Shown here in pieces: positions 17,810 to 28,655 of a stretch of DNA of 53,554 nt (positions are counted from its first letter, which is position 1; the number at the start of each line of letters is the position of its first letter). Position numbers and translations under genes: made by a program. The stretch covers positions 1-53,554 of the forward strand of contig NZ_AYSV01000100.1 in assembly GCF_000506865.1 (NCBI RefSeq), written 5' to 3'. The notes beneath the pieces were generated by a model, which made no database searches, was not told the origin of the DNA, and saw nothing but the letters and a program-made list of their open reading frames with translations. The DNA is from Pelistega indica (lineage in GTDB: Bacteria; Pseudomonadota; Gammaproteobacteria; Burkholderiales; Burkholderiaceae_B).

Positions 17810-19323
17810 TATTTCACCTCCGCTTGGCGTAGGTGCCAATCAGTATGTTGTTGGAAGCAATCACTTAAAGCTAAAAGCTGACCCTCTTTAAAATAATTAC
17901 CGATGATTTGTAAACCAATAGGTCTATTTTGTTTTTCGCCGCCAAATCCACAAGGAATAGACATTGCAGGAAGACCAGCAAGGCTTACGCCAAGTGTATA
18001 AATATCAGCTAACCAGTCGGCAGTCACATCACCTTTGTTGTCGCCAATATTTTTAGCAACAGTTGGTGTGACGGGTCCCATGATAACATCACATTTGTTG
18101 TTTAAAGCTTCTTGGAAATCATTGGCAATCATACGACGAATACGTTGCGCTTGAAGATAATAGGCATCATAGTAGCCTTGGGATAAAACGTAAGTACCGA
18201 TTAAAATACGGCGTTGTACTTCTGGCCCAAAACCTTCGGCACGAGAGCGACTAATCATTTGTTCTACACCAGAATAGTCTTGTGCTCTATGACCGTAGCG
18301 TACACCGTCATAACGCGATAAGTTACTTGAGGCTTCTGCTGGGGCAATAACATAATAGGCAGGAATAGCTAAAGCAGTACGAGGAAGTGAAATATCTACT
18401 CTTTCTGCACCTAGCTCAACAAATTTAGCAATCGCTTGCTCTACAGCTATTTTGACCTCTGTTGCAATACCCTCAGCAAAATATTCTGCAGGAATACCGA
18501 TACGGATGCCTTTTAATGGTTGACTACCATTAGATTGAAATAAAGCAACTTGGTGATTAAACGCATTTTTAACGCGTTGTTGGCAGTTTTTGACGCCATC
18601 GCAGGTCATTACGCTAGTTGAATCTTTGTCATCAAAGCCACTCATTATATTGAGTAGCTCCATTAAATCTCTTGCGTTGCGTGCAATAGGACCTGCTTGA
18701 TCAAGACTAGAAGCGAAAGCCACCATACCAAAACGAGAAACAGTACCATAAGTTGGTTTGATGCCAGAAACACCACAAAGCGCTGAGGGTTGGCGTACAG
18801 AGCCACCTGTATCTGTACCAGTTGTACCTAGAACAATACCAGCGGCAACAGCAGCGGCAGAGCCACCAGATGATCCTCCCGGTACTGCAGTTGTATCCCA
18901 AGGGTTAAGGCAAGCACCAAAAGCAGAGTTTTCGTTGCCTGATCCCATTGCAAATTCATCACAATTCAATTTGCCGATATTTACGCAACCTGCTTGGGCA
19001 AGTTTTTCAACAACAGTAGCATCAAAAGGGCTGACATAATTTGCTAGCATCTTACTTGCTGCTGTCGTTCTCCATCCTTTAGTCACAAAAACATCTTTGT
19101 GTGCAATGGGTAAACCAGTGAGTATTCCTTGTTCTCCCTTAGCAATAGTAGCATCAGCTTGCTTTGCTTGGGCTAAGGTTAGTTCAGGATCAATCTGTAA
19201 AAAAGCATTAAGGTGAGAAAGCTTTTCTGCTTTGTTTAAAGAATCTTGAGCGAGCTCAACAGCACTAATTTGTTTGCTATCGAGTGCAGCACGAACTTCT
19301 TGAATAGAGTTAAATAAGGTCAT
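17809..19323 (-). CDS. gatA: Asp-tRNA(Asn)/Glu-tRNA(Gln) amidotransferase subunit A
   Basis: A 504-residue amidase-signature protein that releases ammonia from glutamine for the GatCAB transamidation. The Ser-cisSer-Lys triad is visible as K76 (PIAHKDVF), a Ser in PGGSSGGSA (about 151) and S175 (TGGSVRQPS). Length and the ends ([26 protein letters not shown]) are normal. It sits between gatC (two-base gap) and gatB (one-base overlap). Confidence 0.96.
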   Translation of the reverse strand: MTLFNSIQEVRAALDSKQISAVELAQDSLNKAEKLSHLNAFLQIDPELTLAQAKQADATIAKGEQGILTGLPIAHKDVFVTKGWRTTAASKMLANYVSPFDATVVEKLAQAGCVNIGKLNCDEFAMGSGNENSAFGACLNPWDTTAVPGGSSGGSAAAVAAGIVLGTTGTDTGGSVRQPSALCGVSGIKPTYGTVSRFGMVAFASSLDQAGPIARNARDLMELLNIMSGFDDKDSTSVMTCDGVKNCQQRVKNAFNHQVALFQSNGSQPLKGIRIGIPAEYFAEGIATEVKIAVEQAIAKFVELGAERVDISLPRTALAIPAYYVIAPAEASSNLSRYDGVRYGHRAQDYSGVEQMISRSRAEGFGPEVQRRILIGTYVLSQGYYDAYYLQAQRIRRMIANDFQEALNNKCDVIMGPVTPTVAKNIGDNKGDVTADWLADIYTLGVSLAGLPAMSIPCGFGGEKQNRPIGLQIIGNYFKEGQLLALSDCFQQHTDWHLRQAEVK

Positions 19324-19325
19324 AA

Positions 19326-19634
19326 TTACTCGATAACTTTAGGAACTAAAAATAAACCGTTAGATTCAGCGGGTGCATTCGCCATTAATTCAGCACGTTT
19401 TTCTAGTGAAGATGTTTCTGTGACGATGTCTTCACGTAAACGTAAACTAATTTCTTCATGCACAGATAATGGGTGAGCTAATGGAGTTACACCGCTAGTA
19501 TCAACAGACTGTAATTGGGCAATTAAGCCAAGCATGCTATTTAATTCAAGAAGTGCTTGAGCTTGCTCTTGTTCATCTAATTCAAGACGAGAAAGACGAG
19601 CAATTCGATTCACATCGTTAAGTGTAAGAGACAT
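19326..19634 (-). CDS. gatC: Asp-tRNA(Asn)/Glu-tRNA(Gln) amidotransferase subunit C
   Basis: A 102-residue GatC, the strap that stabilises the GatA-GatB complex. The N-terminus [20 protein letters not shown] and the later VTPLAHPLS are typical. First gene of gatCAB, divergent from mreB across a 187-base, very A+T-rich promoter region in which I could not fix a -35/-10 pair with confidence. Confidence 0.94.
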   Translation of the reverse strand: MSLTLNDVNRIARLSRLELDEQEQAQALLELNSMLGLIAQLQSVDTSGVTPLAHPLSVHEEISLRLREDIVTETSSLEKRAELMANAPAESNGLFLVPKVIE

Positions 19635-19782
19635 AAAATGTATAATTTTTAAAAATAAAATGTAAAAAAAGGAAATTTACCTTAAAAGCGTATATTTATG
19701 CTGCTTAAAAATGATAAAATCTCGGAATATGTTTCATTATAAGTTAATATTAAGAGTTATCCAATTTATAACACCTTAATAA

Positions 19783-20862
<1,080 letters not shown>

Positions 20863-20872
20863 TTATTTTAAA

Positions 20873-20939
20873 TAGCACTATACTACGCCTTTATTGATTG
20901 CTCATAATGCCGTAAGATAAGTTTCGTAGGGTAGTGCTA
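20873..20939 (+). repeat. Long inverted repeat between mreB and mreC
   Basis: TAGCACTATACTACG (20873-20887) and CGTAGGGTAGTGCTA (20925-20939) pair at 13 of 15 positions around a 37-base loop. No T-run follows, so RNA processing or attenuation between mreB and mreCD is more likely than full termination. Confidence 0.65.
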
Positions 20940-20960
20940 GTTTGTGTTTCAGGACATTAG

Positions 20961-21854
20961 ATGCCACAAAATAATTCCTTGAACCTTTTTCAGCGGGGTC
21001 AGGTCTCTGGGTTGCGACTTGTTGCTTTGGGAATTTTATGTGTCATTCTTATGATTGCAGACTCTCAAACAAACTATATAGAACCCGTTAGAAAAGTCGT
21101 CGCTAGCGTTATTCATCCATTGCAGCGTGCTGCCTTATGGCCACGTGATGTTGTGGTACAAATTTATAATTGGTCAAATGCTGTTGAGTTGGTACGTACA
21201 CAAACCGAAGAATCTCAACGTCAGCGAATTGGTTTAACACAGTTGTCTGTGCAAGCATCGCAGATGGCTGAAGAAAACATCCAATTACGCCGCTTGTTAG
21301 GGATTAAGAAATCAGTCAACATCCCATCTGTTGCTGTTCAAATTTTATATGCTGCACCCAATCCTTTACATCAAACCTTAGTTCTGACCAAAGGTGCTAA
21401 TGATGGCATAGCACCAGGGATGCCTGTGATTGGTGAAGGTGGTTTGGTGGGGCAAATTCAACGAGTCACTGCTAATACAGCAGAGGCAGCACTCATTACC
21501 GATGAGAGAGTGTCTTTACCAGCGATTATTTTGCGCAATGGCTTACGTGTTGTAGTTTATGGTAGTGGTCATCCTAGCCGTGTAGAAGTGCGTTATTTGG
21601 CGTTGGGTGCAGATATCAAAGAGGGCGATCAACTTGTTACGAGTGGTATTGGTGGTGTTTTCCCCGCAGGATTGGCAATAGGTCAAGTCAATAAAATTGA
21701 AAAAAATTCAGCACAAGGGTTTGTTAGTGCTTATGTAGAGCCCACAGCACACCCAGAACGCTATTTGCATTTTTTAGTATTATTAACCGATGTAGCAAAA
21801 ACACCATCTGATTCCGATCAGGATACGGGTAAGGATGGGCATAATGGCGAGTAA
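20961..21854 (+). CDS. mreC: Rod shape-determining protein MreC
   Basis: A 297-residue bitopic protein that bridges MreB, MreD and PBP2 in the periplasm. It has a short cytoplasmic N-terminus, one transmembrane helix (about 18-35, LVALGILCVILMIAD), a coiled coil (RQRIGLTQLSVQASQMAEEN) and the MreC beta-domains (APNPLHQTLVLTKGANDGI; YGSGHPSRVEVRYL; GDQLVTSGIGGVFPAGLAIG). The stop overlaps the mreD start by 11 bases. Confidence 0.95.
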   Translation: MPQNNSLNLFQRGQVSGLRLVALGILCVILMIADSQTNYIEPVRKVVASVIHPLQRAALWPRDVVVQIYNWSNAVELVRTQTEESQRQRIGLTQLSVQASQMAEENIQLRRLLGIKKSVNIPSVAVQILYAAPNPLHQTLVLTKGANDGIAPGMPVIGEGGLVGQIQRVTANTAEAALITDERVSLPAIILRNGLRVVVYGSGHPSRVEVRYLALGADIKEGDQLVTSGIGGVFPAGLAIGQVNKIEKNSAQGFVSAYVEPTAHPERYLHFLVLLTDVAKTPSDSDQDTGKDGHNGE

Positions 21855-22390
21855 ACAATCTAAACATATAGGTAATTTACGACCTATTGATTCAGGAGAT
21901 GATACTTTTTACCCTCCAACAGCATTGGCGTGGGTGAGCATTTTTATTGTATTTTTGTCTTCTTTATTGCCTTGGCGAGATTGGCCAGGTTCACCTGATA
22001 TTTTGTTATTGGTGTTAGCATTTTGGTGCTTTTACAATGTTAAAGGTGTTGGGTTAGTAACAGCCTTTCTCTTTGGTATCGTGATGGATGTACATGATAC
22101 CAATATTCTCGGGCGGCATGCACTGTACTATATACTTGTCTTATATGCCATCATTCTTATGAGAAAACATATGTCGCAGTTCTCTGTATTTGCCCACTTT
22201 ACAGCTGTGTTACCTGTATTTGTGTTGGCTGCCATACCTAGTCGATTGTTTGAGTCTTGGCTGGCTGGGTGTTTGGGCTGGTTGGGGCTGGTTATGGTCT
22301 GGCGTGATTACTGCCTTGCTTTGGTTTATTGCTGATTTACTGTTTAAGTTTTTCTTTTATCAGCCAATTGATGACAACACCTTAAATTGA
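21844..22390 (+). CDS. mreD: Rod shape-determining protein MreD (frame broken in the C-terminal third)
   Basis: A small polytopic membrane protein of the elongasome. The first frame gives TALAWVSIFIVFLSSLLPW and GLVTAFLFGIVMDVHDTNILG, typical of MreD, then runs into an atypical tail after LFESWLAG and stops at 22335. The next frame supplies a hydrophobic continuation (SGVITALLWFIADLLFKFF) that stops at 22390. Removing one base within about 22255-22300 gives a 181-residue protein of normal length. The exact site is uncertain because the region is G/T-rich in both frames. The start at 21844 has AAGGA upstream and overlaps mreC. Confidence 0.85.
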
Positions 22391-22400
22391 TAGGCTTGCT

Positions 22401-24474
22401 ATGTTCGAGTTTAGCCAGAAAACAGGCCCTAACAGAAGAAAATTGTTGATCCGCATAATTGTTGCGACGATGTTCATTTTGTTGTGCTTTAGTCTATTGA
22501 TTTATAGATTGTGGGTGCTTCAAGTTGAGCGGTATCAAGGTTTTTCAGAAAGAGCAGAAAGAAATCGTATTACCTTAGTACCAATTACGCCTAGAAGAGG
22601 CGATATTGTCGACAGGAATGGTATTGTACTCGCTCGTAGTTATAGAGACTATACCATTGAAATTATTCCTGCTTACGCTAATAAAAATATTGATGAAATA
22701 GTTTCTCAAATTAAAGAATTTATTCCTATCAGTGATCTTGATTTACGTCGCTTTAAACGTCGTTTAGCTGGTTCTAACCGATTTTCATCCGTAATGCTCC
22801 GACACAATATTACCGATGAAGAGGCGGCATTATTTGCGGCTAATTCATACCGGTTCCCCGGGGTGAGTGTTAAGGCTCGTTGGGTAAGAGAGTATCCACA
22901 AGGTGAGTCTGCTGCTCATTTAGTGGGGTATGTGGGAAGAATCTCGGAAAAAGATAAAGAAAAATTAGAAAAAGATGGACTTGAGGGTGAGTATCGAGGT
23001 GCCGAAGTTATTGGTAAAAAGGGTATTGAAGCGAGTTATGAACAGTCGCTAAAGGGTAAACCAGGCTGGGAAGAAGTAGAAATTTCTGCTTCTGGTCGAC
23101 CTGTTCGTGTATTGCGTAAAATTGACCCAATTCCCGGAGATAATCTACGTTTATCCATCGATATGGGATTACAAAAAATGGCTGAGGGGCTTTTTAATCA
23201 TTCCAAATATTCAGAAAAAGGTGCGTTAGTTGCTATTGAGCCAGAATCAGGTGAAGTTTTGGCCTATGTATCAGCACCATCTTATGATCCTAATTTATTT
23301 GTGGATGGTATTGATGTTGAGAATTGGCGTAAATTATCTGAAAATGAAGATGCTCCTTTGCTTGATCGTCCAATTTCAGGGACCTTCCCTATCGGTTCAA
23401 CATATAAACCGTTTGTTGCTTTAGCAGCATTATCGTTGGGGGTGCGTGATGCAGATACTCGATACCCTGATCCAGGCTATTTTGAATATGGTGGTCAGAG
23501 ATTCCATAATGCTGGGAGAGCTGTATATGGTCCAACTAATATGCATAAGGCAATAGTCGTCTCTTCCGATACGTATTTTTTTAGTTTGGGACCAGCCTTA
23601 GGCGTGGATAGATTACATGATTTTGCTATTCAGTTTGGTTTTGGAAAGCGTACAGGTGTTGATTTACCCAATGAAAAACGTGGCATATTACCCTCAAAGG
23701 AATGGAAAAAGCAAGCCTATAAAGATCCTAAAAAGCAAACTTGGTTAGCAGGGGAAACTATTTCTGTGGCTGTAGGACAAGGATATAATGCATTGACAAT
23801 TATGCAATTAGCTCAAGCAACATCTGTACTGGCTGCAGATGGTGTGTATATGCGTCCCCATGTTGTTAATTGGTTAGAAAACGAAGTTACTCGTAAGGCC
23901 GAACAAGTAGTTAAAAAACCAGAGTATACAATTCCTTTAAATCCTGCTGATATTAAAGTGATTAAGAATGCAATGACTGATGTGACTCGCTTTGGTACAG
24001 CAAAAAAAAATATTTTATGGTGCAAATTATTTATCGGCTGGTAAGACGGGGACCGCTCAAGTCTTTAGCTTACGAGGTTCTCGTTATAATGCTAGGGGAT
24101 TGCATAAAAAGTTACATGATCACGCACTGTACATGGGTTTCGCACCTGTGAATAATCCTAAAATTGCAGTGGCATTGATTGTTGAGAATGGTGGTTGGGG
24201 CGCGAAAGTTGCTGCCCCAATGGCAAGAAAAGTATTTGATTATTGGCTGTCCCCGAATCGACAGGAAGTTCCTGATTATGTACCGGCTTTCTTGGAAGAA
24301 GATGAGCCTAATGATGAAACTTCATCAGATGTAGAGGTTCCTTCAGAAACGCCAAGTAATCCTGAGGATAAAACACAAGATGCATTGCCAGATATTTTGG
24401 ATAATATACCGTCAGGTGTAGATAGGCAAAATCCTCAACCTGATTCAAAAGAGCAAACAACCAGTCAGGGATAG
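22401..24474 (+). CDS. mrdA: Penicillin-binding protein 2 (frame broken at an A9 run)
   Basis: The transpeptidase of the elongasome, about 690 residues after repair. It has one N-terminal transmembrane helix (about 16-38), the dimerisation domain (ITPRRGDIVDRNGIVLARS), then the transpeptidase motifs SxxK (S333-TYK) and SSD (388-390). As sequenced, the frame stops at 24044, before the third motif. Dropping one A from A9 at 24002-24010 continues into NYLSAGKTGTAQVF, which supplies KTG, and runs to 24474. A truncated product would be inactive, so either the ninth A is an error or slippage on the A-run restores the frame. The tail after the catalytic domain is long, acidic and Pro-rich. Confidence 0.93.
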
Positions 24475-24480
24475 TGAGAG

Positions 24481-25626
24481 ATGAAGAATATATTGACTCA
24501 ATTCTTAGTAAGAGCGATAAAGGCGTTTGACTGGCCTTTGTTGATTATTCTATTGCTATTTGCTGGTCTGGGTATGCTGGTTATGCATTCTGCTGTTGGT
24601 GAGGCAGAGGGCCGTTTTTTAGGACAAGGAAGAAATTTTATCATTGCTTTTTTTGTGATGTGGTTTGTTGCATTATGGACACCTTCACAAATAATGAAAA
24701 TTGTTATTCCATTTTATGTCATTGGTTGTTTGTCGTTGTTAGCTGTACTGTTATTTGGTTATACCAGCAAAGGTGCAACACGTTGGCTTGATATTGGTTT
24801 CTTACGGATACAGCCATCAGAAATGATGAAACTATGTGTACCAATGATGTTGGCATGGTATTTTGATAAGCATAGAAGTGATTTAAAGATCTTTGATTTC
24901 TTTATTGCTGGCATTTTGTTATTAATTCCCTTTGTGTTAATTATCAAGCAGCCTGATTTGGGAACAGCTATTCTGGTATTTACCACAGGGTTTTGTGTGA
25001 TTTATTTTGCTGGATTATCCTTCAAATTATTAACTCCTTTATTTATTATTGGGGTAACTGTAATTACTTTAATCTTGTATTATGAGCCTATTTTATGTCA
25101 GCCCGATTTTGATTGGGTTATCTTGCATGACTATCAGAAAACCAGAGTATGTACCTTATTAGATCCTACTTTAGATCCGCTAGGTAAAGGCTTTCATACC
25201 TTACAAGGGATGATTGCGATTGGTTCTGGTGGCATTTATGGTAAAGGCTATATGCAAGGTACTCAAACACATCTGGACTTTATCCCAGAACAAACAACGG
25301 ACTTTATTTATGCAGTGTATGCTGAAGAATTTGGTATGTATGGTAGTATCTTTTTACTTATTTTATATACCTTATTATTAGCTCGTTGTTTTGTTATTGT
25401 TCTCAAAGCAAAAACACAATTTGGTGCGTTATTAGCAGGTGCTTTAACGATGATGTTTTTTGTTTATATCTTCGTCAATATGGGTATGGTTATGGGAATC
25501 TTACCGGTCGTGGGTGTGCCATTACCATTTATGAGTTATGGGGGAACAGCTCTTGTTACCTTGGGCTTAGCAAGCGGTTTACTAATGAGTATTTCTAACT
25601 ATAAACCGTCAAAACCATCTAATTAA
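24481..25626 (+). CDS. rodA: RodA, SEDS peptidoglycan glycosyltransferase
   Basis: A 381-residue SEDS-family polytopic protein that polymerises glycan strands with PBP2 during elongation. Landmarks are KGATRWLDIGFLRIQPSEMM, IIKQPDLGTAILVFTTG, FIPEQTTDFIYAVYAEEFG with the catalytic-loop aspartate region, and PLPFMSYGGTALVTLGLASG. It begins six bases after the mrdA stop. It is RodA rather than FtsW by position. A terminator follows. Confidence 0.96.
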   Translation: MKNILTQFLVRAIKAFDWPLLIILLLFAGLGMLVMHSAVGEAEGRFLGQGRNFIIAFFVMWFVALWTPSQIMKIVIPFYVIGCLSLLAVLLFGYTSKGATRWLDIGFLRIQPSEMMKLCVPMMLAWYFDKHRSDLKIFDFFIAGILLLIPFVLIIKQPDLGTAILVFTTGFCVIYFAGLSFKLLTPLFIIGVTVITLILYYEPILCQPDFDWVILHDYQKTRVCTLLDPTLDPLGKGFHTLQGMIAIGSGGIYGKGYMQGTQTHLDFIPEQTTDFIYAVYAEEFGMYGSIFLLILYTLLLARCFVIVLKAKTQFGALLAGALTMMFFVYIFVNMGMVMGILPVVGVPLPFMSYGGTALVTLGLASGLLMSISNYKPSKPSN

Positions 25627-25648
25627 CACTATATCAATAGTGCTTTTT
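25625..25648 (+). terminator. Terminator of the mre-mrd operon
   Basis: AACACTAT and ATAGTGCT pair over a 6-bp core (CACTAT/ATAGTG) with a four-base loop, followed by T5. It lies directly after rodA, between convergent rodA and mutY. Confidence 0.75.
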
Positions 25649-25663
25649 AATCCTTAATTCGCT

Positions 25664-26773
25664 CTAGGACTTAGTGGGTAAACACATTTGCGTACTTGTG
25701 GTTGAGTCTGTATCTAAAAGACTTAAGCCACTTAAAAGGTTATGAATTGGACGAGGTAAAGCTAATTTGTCTAGATTCTCAGGGTGAATATCATACCATT
25801 GAGTATCCTCAATGAAGATACTGTCTTGTAGCGTATTTCGCTGAGCTGTAATCATCACCGGATGGATAATGAGTCGATAGTGTGAAAAAACATGTTCAAA
25901 ACTAGCCAGTAGTTGTGTAGAAGAGTGTTTTTCTGTCGTCTGACCAAAACCATGTTTACTTAAATAACTATTCACAGCTGATAGACTTTCTTGTTCAGGT
26001 AATGATAAGAGTCCCCCCCAAATTCCTTGTTGCGGACGTTGTTGTAACAAGACATGATGATGTGCTTTGAATATCAATAAATAGGTTTCTTTGGTAGGTA
26101 ATGTTTTTTTAGGTTTTTTAGTGGGCAAACTATTTTGCATATTATGTTTGGCAGCAAAACAATCCTTTTGCACTGGACACTGAGAACATTTTGCTTGAGT
26201 TCGGGTACAAATTAATGAACCCAAGTCCATTAATCCCTGATTATATTGCCCAATGTTTGTTTCATTAATAACATTTTTGTAGGCTTGTTCCCATAACTGT
26301 TTATCAATGGCACTACCATAGCCAGTAATTCCATAATAACGGCTAAATACTCGTTTAACATTACCATCCATAATGGGTGTCTTTGCATCAAAGCAAAATG
26401 CGGCAATAGAATTGGCTGTGGATTGACCAATCCCTTTTAGTTTGATGAGCTCATCGGGAGAGTGCGGAAATTCGCCTTGATAGTCTTGCCAGATGGTAAC
26501 AGCACAATGATGTAAGTTACGTGCTCTAGCATAGTAACCTAGTCCTGCCCAATATGGCATCACTTCTTCTTGTGATGCCATGGCTAAATCAGCAATAGTG
26601 GGGAATCGTTGTAAAAAACGCTGGTAATAATCAATGACCGTAGTGACTTGAGTTTGTTGCAGCATAATTTCTGATAGCCAAACCCTGTACGGATCTTTGG
26701 TGCCTTGCCAAGGCAAATTGTGGCGGCCTGACTGTTGTTGCCAGGCTTGGATTTTTTGAACAAAACTTGGCAT
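25664..26773 (-). CDS. mutY: MutY, A/G-specific adenine DNA glycosylase
   Basis: A 369-residue base-excision glycosylase that removes adenine paired with 8-oxoguanine. The catalytic Glu is E35 (LSEIMLQQTQV), the helix-hairpin-helix is LKGIGQSTANSIAAF and the catalytic Asp is D136 (PIMDGNVKRV). The 4Fe-4S cluster has C189, C196, C199 and C205 with MutY spacing (6-2-5). The C-terminal Nudix-like domain (HHHVLLQQRPQQGIWGGL) recognises 8-oxoG. The start overlaps the ftsX stop by one base (TAATG), so it is translated from the ftsEX transcript. Confidence 0.95.
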   Translation of the reverse strand: MPSFVQKIQAWQQQSGRHNLPWQGTKDPYRVWLSEIMLQQTQVTTVIDYYQRFLQRFPTIADLAMASQEEVMPYWAGLGYYARARNLHHCAVTIWQDYQGEFPHSPDELIKLKGIGQSTANSIAAFCFDAKTPIMDGNVKRVFSRYYGITGYGSAIDKQLWEQAYKNVINETNIGQYNQGLMDLGSLICTRTQAKCSQCPVQKDCFAAKHNMQNSLPTKKPKKTLPTKETYLLIFKAHHHVLLQQRPQQGIWGGLLSLPEQESLSAVNSYLSKHGFGQTTEKHSSTQLLASFEHVFSHYRLIIHPVMITAQRNTLQDSIFIEDTQWYDIHPENLDKLALPRPIHNLLSGLSLLDTDSTTSTQMCLPTKS

Positions 26774-27678
26774 TAGAATTTAGAGTGCTTAGTCACTGAC
26801 CAACGCGCTGATAGGGCAGCGATAAACATCACCAAAATAATCGCTAAAATTAGCCAAAATGCTGAAGGCAAGTTTAATGAAAATGACTGACCATAACTTT
26901 CAGATAACACCAAAATTGCATCATTCATCATGCTTAAACCAAAGATTGTTAAAACAATGGCTAATAATCCAGCAAATAAACCAGTAATTGCACCTAAGTA
27001 GAGAAAAGGGCGACGCACAAATGATTCAGTTGCCCCAACCAAACGAGCAACAGCAATTTCATCTCGTTGAAGAAGTGCCTGCATACGAACAGTATTAAAA
27101 ATAGTAGCGATGACAATTATTCCTACCCCAATAGCTAAAATACCAAGTAGGACTTTGAAGAAATGCAAGATACCTTCAAGCTTTTTGAGCCAATCGCTAT
27201 CAAACTGCACCATATCAACGGGTTCTAAATCGCCCCATTGATTAGCTAATTGGTTTGCCTGCTCGGTATTAATATTAGAAGCTAGGGTGATAATAATGCT
27301 ATGTGGTAAAGGGTTGTTTGATAAGGCATTTAGAGAGTCGGCCCATTGTTTTGATGAGCGTAATGAATCAAGCGCTTCTTGCTTAGACACTACTTCAATT
27401 TTATCAATAGAACTAGCAAATTCTTTTTGCAATGACTCTGATAATTCTTTTGTAGAATCCAGATTAGTCGTGTTCTTCATAAACAAAGTAATGACTGGAT
27501 TAACTGATACTACCTGAGTAACGGGTGCTAGGGAGGTAATAATAGCACTCACGACTAAGGGGAGGGAAAGCACAAAAGCAATCACAATAATATTTGTGAT
27601 TGTTGAGAATGGCGTTAGACTCAAACGACGAATAGCCGTTTTAAATGCATAAGAATGATGATGTAACCAAGTTTTCAT
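26773..27678 (-). CDS. ftsX: FtsX, division ABC-transporter-like permease
   Basis: A 301-residue membrane protein that, with FtsE, activates septal peptidoglycan hydrolases at the division ring. It has an N-terminal cytoplasmic segment and first helix (ITNIIVIAFVLSLPLVVSA), a periplasmic domain (about 45-165) and three C-terminal helices around RDEIAVARLVGATESFVRRP, which is characteristic of FtsX. One-base overlaps with ftsE before and mutY after indicate a coupled operon. Confidence 0.94.
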   Translation of the reverse strand: MKTWLHHHSYAFKTAIRRLSLTPFSTITNIIVIAFVLSLPLVVSAIITSLAPVTQVVSVNPVITLFMKNTTNLDSTKELSESLQKEFASSIDKIEVVSKQEALDSLRSSKQWADSLNALSNNPLPHSIIITLASNINTEQANQLANQWGDLEPVDMVQFDSDWLKKLEGILHFFKVLLGILAIGVGIIVIATIFNTVRMQALLQRDEIAVARLVGATESFVRRPFLYLGAITGLFAGLLAIVLTIFGLSMMNDAILVLSESYGQSFSLNLPSAFWLILAIILVMFIAALSARWSVTKHSKF

Positions 27679-28343
27679 TAGTGGTATCCCAAGTCAGTAA
27701 AGCGTCCTGGCTCAATCAGTAAAGTACGGTTTGAATAGCATTGTAGCAAAGGGCGATCATGTGAGGCGATTAACGTAGTCACGCCAACACGATTAAAATC
27801 ACGAAAAACATCTAAAATAAGATGAGCATTTTCTTGGTCTAGATTTGCTGTAGGCTCATCAGCAATAAGAATACTAGGGCGATTCACAATGGCTCTAGCA
27901 ATGGCAAGGCGTTGTTGCTCACCACCAGACAAGGCAATAGGATTTAACTTTTCCTTGCCACCAAGCCCAACTTTTACAATGGCTGCTCTCGCACGTGAGG
28001 CAGCTTTGTCAGGGTTAAGCCCCATCACAGATAAAGGCAACATCACATTTTCAAAAGCACTTCTATCATAGAGGAGGTGAGTGTCTTGCAGAATAATTCC
28101 TACAGCACGGCGTAAGTATGGCATCGCTCTAGGGGTGATTTTATCTACGCGTTCGCCCTTAACAGTAATAGCACCTCTACTCGGTGGCTCTAAACCGCCA
28201 ATCATTTTTAATAAGGTCGATTTGCCAGCACCAGAAGGGCCAGAAATAAACACAAACTCACCACTATTAATTGTAAAGTTAATATCGGCAAGGATATTGG
28301 CACTTTGACCATAGGATTTAAAAACGTGCTGAAATTCAATCAT
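27678..28343 (-). CDS. ftsE: FtsE, division ABC ATPase
   Basis: A 221-residue ABC ATPase of the FtsEX complex. Walker A is GPSGAGKST, then GIILQDTHLLYDRSAFENV, signature LSGGEQQR, Walker B ILIADEPTANLD, and H-loop IASHDRPLL. Start MIEFQHVFKSYG is typical. First gene of ftsE-ftsX-mutY. The 312 bases upstream, shared with aapQ, hold the repeat structure at 28381-28543 and no other gene I can support. Confidence 0.95.
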   Translation of the reverse strand: MIEFQHVFKSYGQSANILADINFTINSGEFVFISGPSGAGKSTLLKMIGGLEPPSRGAITVKGERVDKITPRAMPYLRRAVGIILQDTHLLYDRSAFENVMLPLSVMGLNPDKAASRARAAIVKVGLGGKEKLNPIALSGGEQQRLAIARAIVNRPSILIADEPTANLDQENAHLILDVFRDFNRVGVTTLIASHDRPLLQCYSNRTLLIEPGRFTDLGYH

Positions 28344-28380
28344 ATTGCAACTTTATACGCTATAGATAATAGATAGACAT

Positions 28381-28543
28381 TATAGGTAAATAATAGTCAG
28401 ATTGTTATCAAGCTTTTGTTTGAATTTTGATAGGCAGGTTTTCAAATTGAGTAACCCAGCAAATAGTGGCTTATTGTTCATTATGAAAATCTACTCACCG
28501 AAAGTACCGCATTAATGACAGTCTGACTATTATAAGTAAATAA
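28381..28543. repeat. MITE-like repeat-bounded segment between ftsE and aapQ
   Basis: ATAATAGTCAGATTGT (28390-28405) is matched in inverted orientation by ACAGTCTGACTATTAT (28518-28533) at 15 of 16 positions. Overlapping the ends, TATAGGTAAATAA (28381-28393) and TATAAGTAAATAA (28531-28543) form a 13-bp direct repeat with one difference. The ~160-bp unit contains no open gene. This looks like a small non-autonomous element, or paired operators for divergent genes. It fills most of the 312-base gap between ftsE and aapQ. Confidence 0.5.
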
Positions 28544-28655
28544 CGTTTTTGTTATTTTAGCACTAGATTCATCATGGTAAGGGCTGAAAACTTGAAATTC
28601 CTAAGCTATTAAATGGTATAGTCAAGAAAAGATTTTTTACAACAACTATAAGTAT

